This document shows, in pieces, positions 54,119 to 62,982 of a DNA stretch of 64,000 nt. The position numbers and the translations under genes were made by a program. The stretch is from Streptomyces sp. 846.5 (GTDB lineage: Bacteria > Actinomycetota > Actinomycetes > Streptomycetales > Streptomycetaceae), in assembly GCF_004365705.1 (NCBI RefSeq), contig NZ_SOBN01000001.1, forward strand, positions 3,334,001 to 3,398,000. The letters are read 5' to 3'. The notes below the pieces were generated by a model, which was given only the letters and a program-made list of their open reading frames with translations, ran no database searches and was not told the DNA's origin. Positions within the stretch are counted from its first letter, which is position 1. Each line of letters begins with the position of its first letter.

Positions 54119-55720
54119 CTACTGGATCACTGTCGGGTTGGCCTGCACGTCCTGCGTCCAGGTTTCCTCGTCCTCCGTGAGGTAGGCCGCGCGCTTACGC
54201 TTGCGCCCGTTGCCACTCCCAGCGGCACCGCCCATACCGCCGGCGCCCATCGGCATCATGCCGCTACCGCCGCCCTCACCCGCTGCGGCCGCTGCTGCTC
54301 CTTCGCCGGCGGCGCTGCCAAGTCCGGACCGTGCCGTGCTGGAGCCTGCGCTCTCAGCCACAGACGCTGCTCCACCGATTCCGCCGGTCGCCGCGCCCTC
54401 GACACCAGCACCGCCGATGCGGCCGCGGCCGAAAGCCGAGGCACCAGCGCCCTCCCCCTTCGCACCGATGACACCTGAGCTCAGGCGACTGTTGGTACGT
54501 ACACCGGCTGCGGCGGGCATACCACCGTGGATCCCGGGCTCGGGCTCCCCAGTCACGCCTCCCGTTCGGCCACCGCTACTGCCACCCGAGATGCCAGAAC
54601 CGGGGTTCTCCGTGGTTCCAGAACCCAGCCCGCCGGAATTCGATCCGCTGGAGCCCTGGCTTCCACCGTTCGCGCCACCTCCGCCGCCGCCTCCGACGGC
54701 AATCGGCGTGACGGTGCTGGTCCCGCCACCCGATCCACCGGAATTGCCAGAGCTGCCGCCTGTGGAGCCGCCGGAACTTGACGGAGTGTTGGGGTCCGTG
54801 ACTCCTTGAAGAGTCGTCGAACCGCCGCTGGAGGAGCCGCTGGTCCCAGAGCCCGAGCTGGACCCGGGAGACGTCACAGGCTCGATCGTGCTAGCGCCAG
54901 AACCGCCTTCGGAGGTAGAGCCCGAGGTGGTTTTGCGGGTGCTCTTGGTACCGCTGACAGTGGTCGCCACGCCGCCGGTGACGCCAGTCCTGCTGGAGCC
55001 TGAATTGACCCCGCCGAGGTTGCTGCTGCTCGCCTGGTATCCACTCCCCGGCGGCGGCATCAGCGCCGCCGGCGTCGGCGGGAAGGTCGGGATCGTACTG
55101 ACCGTCAGCGTCGACTTCGCACCGACGTACGCGCCGCCCAGCTTCTCCATCTGGCCGATGGCTTCCTGGTGCGCCGCGTCCAGGCGGGTCTGGGCCTGGT
55201 AGGCGGTCTCCTGGGTGACCAGGTGGGTGATGGCGGAGCTTGCGTTGCTGCCGCTGAGCACCGGGTTCGTCGAGAGCAGCGGCTTGGCGACCTTGGCCTC
55301 GCCGTCCGTACCGATGTACGTCTGGGCGCCGAACTGGCTCTTGTACGCATTGACGGTCGCCTGGTCGGCTGCCGGGATCGGCGGCACCTGGGTGCTGCTG
55401 AGGGTCTCGCCCGCCATGTTTATGGCCACCGCGGTGTTGTTGGCGAAGATGGCGAGGGTGTCCGTCGCCGAGACGACCTGGCGGGCCCAGGTCTTGAAGG
55501 CGTCGCCCGCCTCGCCGTCCCACACCAGCCCGTTGATGTGTGTCGCCAGGTCGTCGGCCAGGCTCTGCATGTGGGTGCTGGCGGCCGCCAGCGTGGTGCC
55601 GACCTTGGTGACGGTCTGCGGGTTGCTGCCCGCCATCATCTTGATCAGGTCAGCGTGCGTGAACTGCTCAAAATTGGTGGTCGCGGCCCACGAGTCGCCG
55701 CCGCCTGCGTCTAGTCGCAT
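54119..55720 (-). CDS. Large WXG/PPE-like, Gly/Ser-rich type VII substrate-like protein
   Basis: 533 residues from ATG 55720 (GGGGAG upstream). The N-terminal ~210 residues are helical with a WXG-type helical hairpin (HADLIKMMAGSNPQTVTKVGTTLAAAS, LVWDGEAGDAFKTWARQV). The rest is low-complexity Gly/Ser/Thr/Pro. The very end, AYLTEDEETWTQ ... NPTVIQ, is a conserved C-terminal tail of streptomycete proteins found beside mycosin genes. It probably serves in secretion or docking. The stop is 42 bases from the mycosin start, so the genes are in one operon. Confidence 0.85.
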   Translation of the reverse strand: MRLDAGGGDSWAATTNFEQFTHADLIKMMAGSNPQTVTKVGTTLAAASTHMQSLADDLATHINGLVWDGEAGDAFKTWARQVVSATDTLAIFANNTAVAINMAGETLSSTQVPPIPAADQATVNAYKSQFGAQTYIGTDGEAKVAKPLLSTNPVLSGSNASSAITHLVTQETAYQAQTRLDAAHQEAIGQMEKLGGAYVGAKSTLTVSTIPTFPPTPAALMPPPGSGYQASSSNLGGVNSGSSRTGVTGGVATTVSGTKSTRKTTSGSTSEGGSGASTIEPVTSPGSSSGSGTSGSSSGGSTTLQGVTDPNTPSSSGGSTGGSSGNSGGSGGGTSTVTPIAVGGGGGGGANGGSQGSSGSNSGGLGSGTTENPGSGISGGSSGGRTGGVTGEPEPGIHGGMPAAAGVRTNSRLSSGVIGAKGEGAGASAFGRGRIGGAGVEGAATGGIGGAASVAESAGSSTARSGLGSAAGEGAAAAAAGEGGGSGMMPMGAGGMGGAAGSGNGRKRKRAAYLTEDEETWTQDVQANPTVIQ

Positions 55721-55746
55721 GCCCTAACTCCCCGTTCCCCCTGGAC

Positions 55747-56304
55747 CTACAGCCCTCGGTTGTTCGTGTTGCCCGTGCTGCCTGTGTCACTGGTACCGCC
55801 AGGAACACTGGCGTTGCTGCTCGGCGTCGTCGCAGTGCTCGACTGCGGATGCGGGTGCGGCGGCCGGTCGTCCTGCTGGTTGGCGTTGTCGATCTGCTGC
55901 TGCACGGTCAGGTTGGTCTGGCCGGGCGGCGGGACGTTGGCCGCGGTCTGCTGCTGGATCTGCCAGAGCGTGTCCACCTGGCTGGCCTCGACGTTGTTGT
56001 AGCCCACCTGCGAGATCTGCACGGTGATGCTCATCGCGTTGATCTGGTCGGTCAGCGTCTGGGAGAGCTTCTGCAGCTGCTCCTGCACCGTGCTGTAGGT
56101 CGAGAAGAGGTCGATCACCTCGTCGAATCCCATCTTCCCGTCACTGGTGAAGACGGTCGTCCCCAGGCTGTTCATGTCGAACTGCTGACGGCCCATCGAC
56201 GTGCTCGATGCAGGGCTGGCGGTCAGCGAGGTGAGCAGTGCGTCCACCCGATCGCGGAAGGTGGTGAGAGTGTTGAGCTCGGTTGCCAGGTCCGGCGCTG
56301 CCAT
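55747..56304 (-). CDS. Helical type VII-cluster protein of unknown function
   Basis: 185 residues from ATG 56304 (GGAGGGGG upstream). Residues 1-125 are helical (ELNTLTTFRDRVDALLTSL, VIDLFSTYSTVQEQLQKLSQTLTDQINAMSITVQ), like a WXG100 or EspG-handled partner. The last ~55 are Pro/Ser/Thr/Asn-rich. It is the first gene of the minus-strand run leading to the WXG-PPE-like and mycosin genes. Probably a partner or chaperone of the next protein. The family is not known to me. Confidence 0.75.
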   Translation of the reverse strand: MAAPDLATELNTLTTFRDRVDALLTSLTASPASSTSMGRQQFDMNSLGTTVFTSDGKMGFDEVIDLFSTYSTVQEQLQKLSQTLTDQINAMSITVQISQVGYNNVEASQVDTLWQIQQQTAANVPPPGQTNLTVQQQIDNANQQDDRPPHPHPQSSTATTPSSNASVPGGTSDTGSTGNTNNRGL

Positions 56305-56448
56305 GGTCCCCCTCCATGTACCCGTCATGCCAATCTGATCGATGACAAAGTTACCGCACAGCTCTGACGTCTCTCATGTCCGGGTCGGTTCCTGGGTACA
56401 CGAAATTGTCCCCATGATGTCAGCCACAGCCCGTCGCCCACGGCTCCG

Positions 56449-58266
56449 TCAGACGTCCTCGGCGAGCTCCAGCCACTCGAGTTCCAGCTCGTCCCGCTCT
56501 TCCTTCAGGGCGCGGAGCTTGGAGTCCAGCTCGGCGACCCTGCCGAAGTCGGCTGCGTGCTCGGCCATCTGCGCGTGCAGTTTGGCCTCCTCCTTGTCGA
56601 GCTTCTGGATCTGCCGCTCCAGGCGCTGGAGCTCCTTCTTCGCGGTGCGGGTGTCGCCGGTCTTCTTCGGAGCCGCCACCGAGACGGCGCCCGAGGACGA
56701 GGACGAGGACACGGACGCGGCGCTCGCGGCCTCCATCGAGTGCCGGCGGTCCAGGTACTCGTCGATGCCCTTGGGCAGCATCCGCAGGGCTCGGTCGCCG
56801 AGCAGGGCGAAGACCTGATCCGTCGTCCGCTCGATGAAGTAGCGGTCGTGGCTGACGATGACCAGCGAGCCGGGCCAGCCGTCGAGGAGGTCCTCCAGCT
56901 GGCTGAGGGTCTCGATGTCGAGGTCGTTGGTGGGCTCGTCCATGAACAGGACGTTGGGCTCGTCCATCAGCAGGCGCAGCAGCTGCAGCCGGCGGCGCTC
57001 GCCGCCGGAGAGGTCGCCGACCGGCGTCCACTGCTTCTCCTTGCCGAAGCCGAAGGTCTCGCAGAGCTGGCCGGCCGACATCTCGCGTCCCTTGCCCAGG
57101 TCCACCCGGCCGCGGATCTGCTCGACCGCCTCCAGGACCCGCAGCGTCGCCGGGAGTTCGGCGACCTCCTGCGAGAGGTAGGCCAGTTTGACGGTCTTTC
57201 CGACGATGACCCGGCCGCCCACCGGCTGGACGTCGCCGTCGCTGGCCCAGGCCGCCTGCATGGTGCGCATCAGCGAGGTCTTGCCTGCGCCGTTGACGCC
57301 GAGCACGCCGATGCGGTCGCCGGGGCCGAGGTTCCAGGTGAGGTGCTCCAGCAGCACCTTGGGGCCGGCCTGAACGGTGACGTCCTTGAGCTCGAACACC
57401 GTCTTGCCCAGCCGCGAGTTGGCGAACTTCATCAGCTCGGCGCGGTCGCGCGGCTCGGGCACGTCCGCGATCAGTTCGTTCGCCGCCTCGACCCGGAAGC
57501 GGGGCTTGGAGGTACGGGCCGGGGCGCCGCGGCGCAGCCAGGCGAGCTCCTTGCGGACCAGGTTCTGCCGCTTGGTCTCCTCGGTGGCGGCGATACGCTG
57601 GCGCTCGGCGCGCGCGAAGACGTAGTCGGAGTAGCCGCCCTCGTACTCGTGGACGGTGCCGTCCTGGACGTCCCACATCCGGGTGCAGACCTGGTCCAGG
57701 AACCAGCGGTCGTGGGTGACCACGACCAGCGCGGAGCGGCGTACCCGCAGGTGGCCGGCGAGCCAGGCGATGCCCTCGACGTCGAGGTGGTTGGTGGGCT
57801 CGTCCAGGACCAGCAGGTCGGGCTCGGCGATGAGCAGCTTGGCGAGCGCGATCCGGCGGCGCTCGCCGCCGGACAGCGGGCCGATGACCGTGTCCAGGCC
57901 CTGGGCGAAGCCGGGGAGGTCCAGGCCGCCGAAGAGTCCGGTGAGGACGTCGCGGATCTTGGCGTTCCCGGCCCACTGGTGGTCGTCCATGTCGCCGATG
58001 ACCTCGTGGCGGATGGTGGCCGCGGGGTCGAGCGAGTCGCTCTGGGTGAGCGCGCCGACGCGCAGGCCGCCGACGTGGGTGACCCGGCCGCTGTCGGCCT
58101 CCTCCAGCTTGGCCATGATCCGGGTGAGGGTGGTCTTGCCGTCGCCGTTGCGGCCGACGACGCCGATACGGTCGCCTTCGCTGACGCCGATGGACACACC
58201 GTCGAGGACGGCACGGGTGCCGTAGACCTTGACGACATTTTCGACGGTTACGAGATTGACTGCCAC
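56449..58266 (-). CDS. ABC-F ATPase (EttA/Uup-like)
   Basis: 605 residues from GTG 58266. Two ABC ATPase domains without membrane segments: Walker A GRNGDGKTT and GVNGAGKTS, signatures LSGGERRRIALA and LSGGERRRLQLLR, Walker B LLVLDEPTNHLD and MDEPTNDLD, a linker of the ABC-F type, and a C-terminal coiled coil (LERQIQKLDKEEAKLHAQMAEH). ABC-F proteins act on the ribosome as translation factors or antibiotic-protection proteins. In Streptomyces this gene usually lies next to ispE; here ~5.5 kb separates them. Confidence 0.94.
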   Translation of the reverse strand: MAVNLVTVENVVKVYGTRAVLDGVSIGVSEGDRIGVVGRNGDGKTTLTRIMAKLEEADSGRVTHVGGLRVGALTQSDSLDPAATIRHEVIGDMDDHQWAGNAKIRDVLTGLFGGLDLPGFAQGLDTVIGPLSGGERRRIALAKLLIAEPDLLVLDEPTNHLDVEGIAWLAGHLRVRRSALVVVTHDRWFLDQVCTRMWDVQDGTVHEYEGGYSDYVFARAERQRIAATEETKRQNLVRKELAWLRRGAPARTSKPRFRVEAANELIADVPEPRDRAELMKFANSRLGKTVFELKDVTVQAGPKVLLEHLTWNLGPGDRIGVLGVNGAGKTSLMRTMQAAWASDGDVQPVGGRVIVGKTVKLAYLSQEVAELPATLRVLEAVEQIRGRVDLGKGREMSAGQLCETFGFGKEKQWTPVGDLSGGERRRLQLLRLLMDEPNVLFMDEPTNDLDIETLSQLEDLLDGWPGSLVIVSHDRYFIERTTDQVFALLGDRALRMLPKGIDEYLDRRHSMEAASAASVSSSSSSGAVSVAAPKKTGDTRTAKKELQRLERQIQKLDKEEAKLHAQMAEHAADFGRVAELDSKLRALKEERDELELEWLELAEDV

Positions 58267-58479
58267 GGGTGCTGCGCTCCTGCGGGGCTGGGGTCTGCGC
58301 GGACGGACGCGTCTGCGACCCCTCCAGCCTAGTCGGCGCGGGACGCCCGCTGATCAGTGTCACCGGCGGACGGACGATGTGGCACGAGAGGCAGTGGTCC
58401 GGGGCCGGGGGGCACCCGTTCGGGTGAGGCCAGGTCGTATGCGTACGGGGCGGGCCGGTCACGTCGTAGCGTCCGGACC

Positions 58480-59388
58480 ATGGTCAGTTCCTCCCATGAG
58501 GCGATGCACCGGATCTTCGCGGAAGACCCCGGGATCTTCGCCCGTACCTTCGCTGCGCTCGGCATCCCGTTCCCGGAGCCGGTCGCGGTCTCCCTGCTGC
58601 CCACCGACCTCACCGAGATCAAACCCCTGGAGCGGCGGGTCGACAGCCTGCTGCAGATCGACACCGCCAGCGGCACCAGCTACCTGCTGGCCGTCGAGGC
58701 CCAGGGCAAGAAGGACCCGGACAAGCCCGGCAACTGGGCCTACTACCTGGCCCACCTCTACGCGAAGTACCGCCTGGCCCCTGTGCTCCTGGTCACCTGC
58801 CAGGACCGCGCCACCGCCCAATGGGCCGCCGAACCCGTGGTCATCGGCGTCGCCGGCTGGGACACCCTCACCATGCGCCCGCTCGTCCTGGGACCGCACA
58901 ACGTCCCAGCGATCACCGACCCGGCCCTCGCCGCCACCGACATCCCCCTGGCCACCTTCTCCGTCATCACGCATGGAAAGGACCCCAATGCCGCTGCCAT
59001 ACTGAAGGCACTGGCCACCGCACTGAAGACCATCGACGAGGACACCGCCCAGATCTTCGCCGAACTGACCGAACTCGGCCTCGGCACCGCCCCCGCCGCC
59101 GACCTCTGGAGGGACCTGATGACCGTGGACACCGCATTCTTCCGCTCCCAGACCTCCCAGCGCATCCGCGAGGAAGGACGCGAGGAAGGACGCGAGGAAG
59201 GCCGTGCCGAGGAACGGGCGGAGGCTGTCCTGGAGGTGCTCACCCTGCGGGACGTCCCGCTGTCGGACGGCGGACGCCAGCGGATCACCGACTGCGGCGA
59301 CCTCGACACACTCCACCAGTGGTTCCGCCGGGCACTCAGAGCCACCAACGAGGACGAAGTATTCGGCGAGGAGGCCGCCGTCCGCTGA
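58480..59388 (+). CDS. Rpn/PD-(D/E)XK-type putative recombination-promoting nuclease
   Basis: 302 residues from ATG 58480. The N-terminal ~200 residues fit the Rpn (transposase_31) or DUF4351-type fold: LLQIDTASGTSYLLAVEAQGKKDPDK, in which D...ExQ...K are the PD-(D/E)XK residues, then YYLAHLYAKYRLAPVLLVTCQD. After a helical part comes REEGREEGREEG, three copies of a 12-base tandem repeat, then a C-terminal helical domain. Members cut DNA and promote RecA-independent recombination. It stands alone between the ABC-F and MFS genes and may mark an exchangeable site. Confidence 0.8.
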   Translation: MVSSSHEAMHRIFAEDPGIFARTFAALGIPFPEPVAVSLLPTDLTEIKPLERRVDSLLQIDTASGTSYLLAVEAQGKKDPDKPGNWAYYLAHLYAKYRLAPVLLVTCQDRATAQWAAEPVVIGVAGWDTLTMRPLVLGPHNVPAITDPALAATDIPLATFSVITHGKDPNAAAILKALATALKTIDEDTAQIFAELTELGLGTAPAADLWRDLMTVDTAFFRSQTSQRIREEGREEGREEGRAEERAEAVLEVLTLRDVPLSDGGRQRITDCGDLDTLHQWFRRALRATNEDEVFGEEAAVR

Positions 59389-59417
59389 GCCATCGTCCCG
59401 CACGGTCGTGGTTCGAC

Positions 59418-60755
59418 TCAGGCCGGCTCGGGGAGGGGCTCCGTGAGCGCCAGCCCCCGGGTCTCCGGGAGAGCGGCGGCGCAGAGCGCCGACACGATGC
59501 AGACGGCCGCGAGGTAGCCGCCGACGGCTGGGCCCCCGAAGGTCGCGGCGATGCGGGTGGCAATCAGCGGGGCTACGGCGCCGCCGACGAGGCCGCCGAG
59601 GTTGTAGGCGAGGGAGGCGCCGGAGCAGCGGACCGCCGTGGGGAACAGTTCGGACAGCAGGGTCGGGACCGGGCCGAGGCTCAGGCCCAGGGCGATCAGG
59701 GCTCCGGTCAGTCCGGCCAGCATCAGCGGGGTGCGGGTGGTGTCCAGCAGGGGGACGAGCAGGGGTGACCAGAGCAGCCCGGTCACGGTGCCGACCAGGA
59801 TCATGCGGCGGCGGCCCCAGCGGTCGGAGAGCCGGGCGGAGGTGTAGGTCGCTGCGGCCAGGAAGACATTGGCGATCAGCAGCAGGCCCAGCATCCGGGT
59901 CCGGGGCAGGTGCAGGTCGGTGGTGGCGCGGGCCAGGCACCAGGTGGTGGCGGTGTAGAACAGGACCGACCCGGCCATCACGGTGCCCGCGCCGAGCAGC
60001 AGCGGGCGGAGGTGACGGTTCAGCAGTTCCCGCAGCGGGGTGGCCCTGGCCCGTACCGGGGCGTCCGCCAGGAAGGCCGGGGTCTCCTGCACCCCCAGCC
60101 GCACCACCAGGCCGAAGCCGACCAGCACGATGGACGCGAGGAACGGCAGCCGCCATCCCCATGCCTGGAACCGGTCCTCCGGCAGCAGCGCCGACAGCAG
60201 CCAGAACAGTCCGGTGGCCAGGGCGAACCCGACCGACGGTCCGAGCTGGACGAACCCGGCCAGCCGTCCGCGCCGCCCCTCCCCGGCGTGCTCGACCGCG
60301 AGCAGCGCCGCACCGCCGAACTCGCCGCCGAGGCCCACTCCTTGGAGGAACCGCAGCACGGTGAGGGCGACGGGCGACCAGACTCCCCAGTGCGCGTAGC
60401 CGGGCAGCAGACCGACGGCCGTGGTCGACAGGCCCATCAGCAGCAGTGAGGCGACGAGCACCCGTTTGCGTCCCACCCGGTCGCCCAACTGACCGAAGAC
60501 GGCAGCCCCGGTCGGCCGGCCCAGGAAGCCGACCGCATACACCGAGAAGGCCGCCAGCAGGCCGTTGACCGGGGTCAGCGCCGGGAAGAAGGTCCGGCCG
60601 AAGACCAGGGCGGCGGCGGTGCCGTAGATGAAGAAGTCGTAGAACTCGATGGTGGTGCCGACGAGTACGGCGGCAGCGATCCGAGCGGGGCGTACGGAGC
60701 GAGCGGGTACGGCGTCCGCGGTGGCAGCCTGGCGAAGCGGCTGAGTTCCTGACAT
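59418..60755 (-). CDS. MFS transporter (metabolite:H+ symporter type)
   Basis: 445 residues, twelve predicted membrane helices. The sugar/MHS-type signature is present: FLQGVGLGGEFGGAALLAVEHAGEGRRGRLAGFVQL between helices 4 and 5, and LSDRWGRRRMILVGT. The N-terminal VGTTIEFYDFFIYGTAAAL resembles proline/betaine or shikimate symporters. The substrate is probably a carboxylate or amino-acid-like metabolite, but the sequence does not settle it. It is convergent with the Rpn gene. Confidence 0.92.
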   Translation of the reverse strand: MSGTQPLRQAATADAVPARSVRPARIAAAVLVGTTIEFYDFFIYGTAAALVFGRTFFPALTPVNGLLAAFSVYAVGFLGRPTGAAVFGQLGDRVGRKRVLVASLLLMGLSTTAVGLLPGYAHWGVWSPVALTVLRFLQGVGLGGEFGGAALLAVEHAGEGRRGRLAGFVQLGPSVGFALATGLFWLLSALLPEDRFQAWGWRLPFLASIVLVGFGLVVRLGVQETPAFLADAPVRARATPLRELLNRHLRPLLLGAGTVMAGSVLFYTATTWCLARATTDLHLPRTRMLGLLLIANVFLAAATYTSARLSDRWGRRRMILVGTVTGLLWSPLLVPLLDTTRTPLMLAGLTGALIALGLSLGPVPTLLSELFPTAVRCSGASLAYNLGGLVGGAVAPLIATRIAATFGGPAVGGYLAAVCIVSALCAAALPETRGLALTEPLPEPA

Positions 60756-60841
60756 ATCGCCATAGTGACGGAGTGTGACCGTCCACCGCGATCACACGGG
60801 AGGGTGATTGCGCGTGCCGCCCTGAACGGTGCCGCGCCAGG

Positions 60842-61492
60842 TCAGCCCGCGCTGATACGCACCGTCGCGCCCTCGGGGAGGTCGTGGACCTGCTGGGCGA
60901 TGGGGCCACGGATCCGCATGGCGAGGGCCGCGTCGCGGGCGACGAAGTTGTCGAAGTCGTAGCCGCCGCCGGCGATGAAGAAGGTCAGCGGGACCAGCCG
61001 CTCGCCCGCGTCCAGGGCGCCCTTCTCCTTCTGGTAGGCGTAGGCGAAGGAGGCGGCGCCGTTCACGTCCTCGTCGGAGAGCAGCCAGGCCGCCCAGTCC
61101 TCCAGGCTGTCGCCGAGCGGGGTGACCCGGGCCGTCTCGGGGTCGAAAAGAACGACCTCTTCACCGCCCTCGATCGCGAACTGCCTCCCGAAGATGTCCT
61201 GACCGAAGCAGAACAGGTCGTCGGCGAGGCCGTCGTAGGTGTCCTTCCAGGTGTCCTCGCTGTTCCAGGTCAGCAGGTCGGCGCCGTAGCCCTCCTCGCC
61301 GACCCGGAACACCTGGATCCCCGCGTTGAACACGAAGAACCCGTTGATGCGGGAGATCATCGCGCCCAACTCGGCGAGCGGACCCTCCTCGACCCCGAAG
61401 TCGAGCTCCGCGGAGGGACCCATGGGTCCACGGGCCCGGCCGAGAAGCTGCTCCAGGGCCGAACCGGCCTCGTCGGAGGTGTTGTCGGTCAT
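60842..61492 (-). CDS. SUKH (SMI1/KNR4) family protein, putative nuclease immunity
   Basis: 216 residues from ATG 61492 (a GTG one codon upstream overlaps the previous stop: GTGATG). It shows SUKH features: LGAMISRINGFFVFNAGIQVFRVG, LFCFGQDIFGRQFAIEGGEEVVLFDPETARVTPLGDSLEDWAAWLLSD. SUKH proteins bind and inhibit toxin nucleases or deaminases. It is the last gene of a four-gene unit beginning with a WXG-like protein and a NucA/NucB nuclease, so it is the natural candidate for the immunity protein. The C-terminal ~60 residues extend beyond the domain. Confidence 0.85.
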   Translation of the reverse strand: MTDNTSDEAGSALEQLLGRARGPMGPSAELDFGVEEGPLAELGAMISRINGFFVFNAGIQVFRVGEEGYGADLLTWNSEDTWKDTYDGLADDLFCFGQDIFGRQFAIEGGEEVVLFDPETARVTPLGDSLEDWAAWLLSDEDVNGAASFAYAYQKEKGALDAGERLVPLTFFIAGGGYDFDNFVARDAALAMRIRGPIAQQVHDLPEGATVRISAG

Positions 61493-62304
61493 CACTGTGC
61501 CTTCTCTGCTTCGGGGCCGATCGGACGGGTCAGATAGTACTCACGCACCCGGTCGGTACAGACCAGACGGAGAGTCGGGTGCAGGACCATCGAGTCCGGG
61601 ATCGCGTCCCACGCCTGGTAGGGCCACCACCGGCGGTGTGCGGCCAGCAGCATCTCCTCGCCCTCGGCGAGCGCGCCTTCCGTCGCATACCAGCCTGCCA
61701 TCCACACGCAGATGGCATGCTGCTCGGGAGTCTCCCCGGTGCGCTCGGACAGGTCGCGTGCTCGGGGGAAGTCGTTGGCCGAGTGCAGGGCCTGCCAAAC
61801 GACCCGCTGCTGGCGCCCGGAGAGCTCCAGGTACTCCCGTCCCACCAGGTCCGCCCCGATCACGCCCTCCAGGGGCTTCGCTTCGCCGCCCCAGGCTCCG
61901 GCGTTCGGGAGCATGTCCACCGCGGGCCGCTCGCCGAGCGACGAAGCCGTCCACAGCAAGTCCTCCTGCAGGACTCTTCCTGTCGGCACCGACTCGGCGA
62001 CCCGGACCAGGCGAGGGGCGGCCTCGACGCCCGCATGGATCTGTGCACCCAGGAACGCCGTGCCAAAGGGAACATCCTGATCGCAGATCTCACCCCCGGC
62101 CGGAGCGGTGCTGACGATCAGTTCCTCCGCCAGCTGCGCCGCTTCAGCGAATCGGTCCTCCCAGAACAGGATCTGGATCGCGGCGGCAGCCGCTTCCCAA
62201 TCGAACGAGGAGGTGTGGTCCCGGGCCAGTCCGAGCAACTCCGAAAGGGACTCCCGGAAGGCACCCCGGCGGGCACGGGAGATGACTTGCTCTGCGATCG
62301 TCAT
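61492..62304 (-). CDS. Unrecognised protein in the toxin/immunity operon
   Basis: 270 residues, mostly helical with Trp-rich segments (AIQILFWEDRFAEAAQLAEEL, AVDMLPNAGAW, GRQQRVVWQALHSANDFPRARDL, LAAHRRWWPYQAWDAIP). The helix lengths suggest TPR-like repeats. Its stop overlaps the SUKH start and it begins 21 bases after the nuclease gene. I do not recognise a family. From its position it could be an immunity protein, a chaperone for the nuclease, or an effector adaptor. Confidence 0.7.
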   Translation of the reverse strand: MTIAEQVISRARRGAFRESLSELLGLARDHTSSFDWEAAAAAIQILFWEDRFAEAAQLAEELIVSTAPAGGEICDQDVPFGTAFLGAQIHAGVEAAPRLVRVAESVPTGRVLQEDLLWTASSLGERPAVDMLPNAGAWGGEAKPLEGVIGADLVGREYLELSGRQQRVVWQALHSANDFPRARDLSERTGETPEQHAICVWMAGWYATEGALAEGEEMLLAAHRRWWPYQAWDAIPDSMVLHPTLRLVCTDRVREYYLTRPIGPEAEKAQ

Positions 62305-62325
62305 GGCCCCGCTCCTTCCTCTAGG

Positions 62326-62982
62326 TCAGCGTACGGTGATCTTCACGCGTGTCCCCTTGGGCAGTCCGCGCAAGGCGCTCCCCATGGACGAGCCCGATCC
62401 CTGATTGTCCGATGCGTTGATGTACTTCACGCTCGCGCCGGCACCCCCCTCCTTGAACATCGCTGGGGGATACTCGTCGCGATCCTCTGGGGGCCGGGTG
62501 GCTATACCCCGAAGGGAGGCGGCCCGGTTCGCGTCTGCCCCGGCCGTGTCAATCGTCAGGATGGAGGGCTTGGGCGCCCGGCCGCTGCTGCTCGTGGCAC
62601 CCCTTGAGATCGTCCCTGACTGCGCTTCCTGAATGTGCAGCGCGGACTCGGGGTACTTACTCGCGTCCACGACCAGTTCCACATCGTAGTCACGGTGACC
62701 GCCCAGAGCCTGGTCGATCTTGGAACGGGCAGCTGCCTGCTGTCTGATCCGCCGGCGCGCGCCCCGCCCCGTCTTGCCATCGTTCTTGGCGATCTTCTCG
62801 GCGAGGGTGACCAGCTCGTGCGCATGCCTGGCGTCCGCCTCCGCAATGTTCTTCGCCACCTCTGCGGCGCCGTGGCCGGCCTGGTGGTACATGTCGCTGA
62901 CCGCCTTGCTGGCGTCCTTGCTCAGGGTCCGGCCCACCCGGGCGGCGGCGTGCTCCAGGGCCTGGACTATCGGGTCGCTCAT
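62326..62982 (-). CDS. NucA/NucB-type deoxyribonuclease (split toxin C-terminal part)
   Basis: 218 residues. A helical, basic N-terminal part (about 1-95) leads to the nuclease domain: YPESALHIQEAQ, LTIDTAGADANRAASLRGI, then DRDEYPPAMFKEGGAGASV (DRDEYP at 167-172) and SDNQGSGSSMGSAL, the conserved NucB pattern with the acidic catalytic residues. There is no signal peptide. The start overlaps the stop of the WXG-like gene by four bases (ATGA), so toxin head and tail are translated from one message as two chains. NucB-type nucleases degrade DNA. Confidence 0.85.
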   Translation of the reverse strand: MSDPIVQALEHAAARVGRTLSKDASKAVSDMYHQAGHGAAEVAKNIAEADARHAHELVTLAEKIAKNDGKTGRGARRRIRQQAAARSKIDQALGGHRDYDVELVVDASKYPESALHIQEAQSGTISRGATSSSGRAPKPSILTIDTAGADANRAASLRGIATRPPEDRDEYPPAMFKEGGAGASVKYINASDNQGSGSSMGSALRGLPKGTRVKITVR

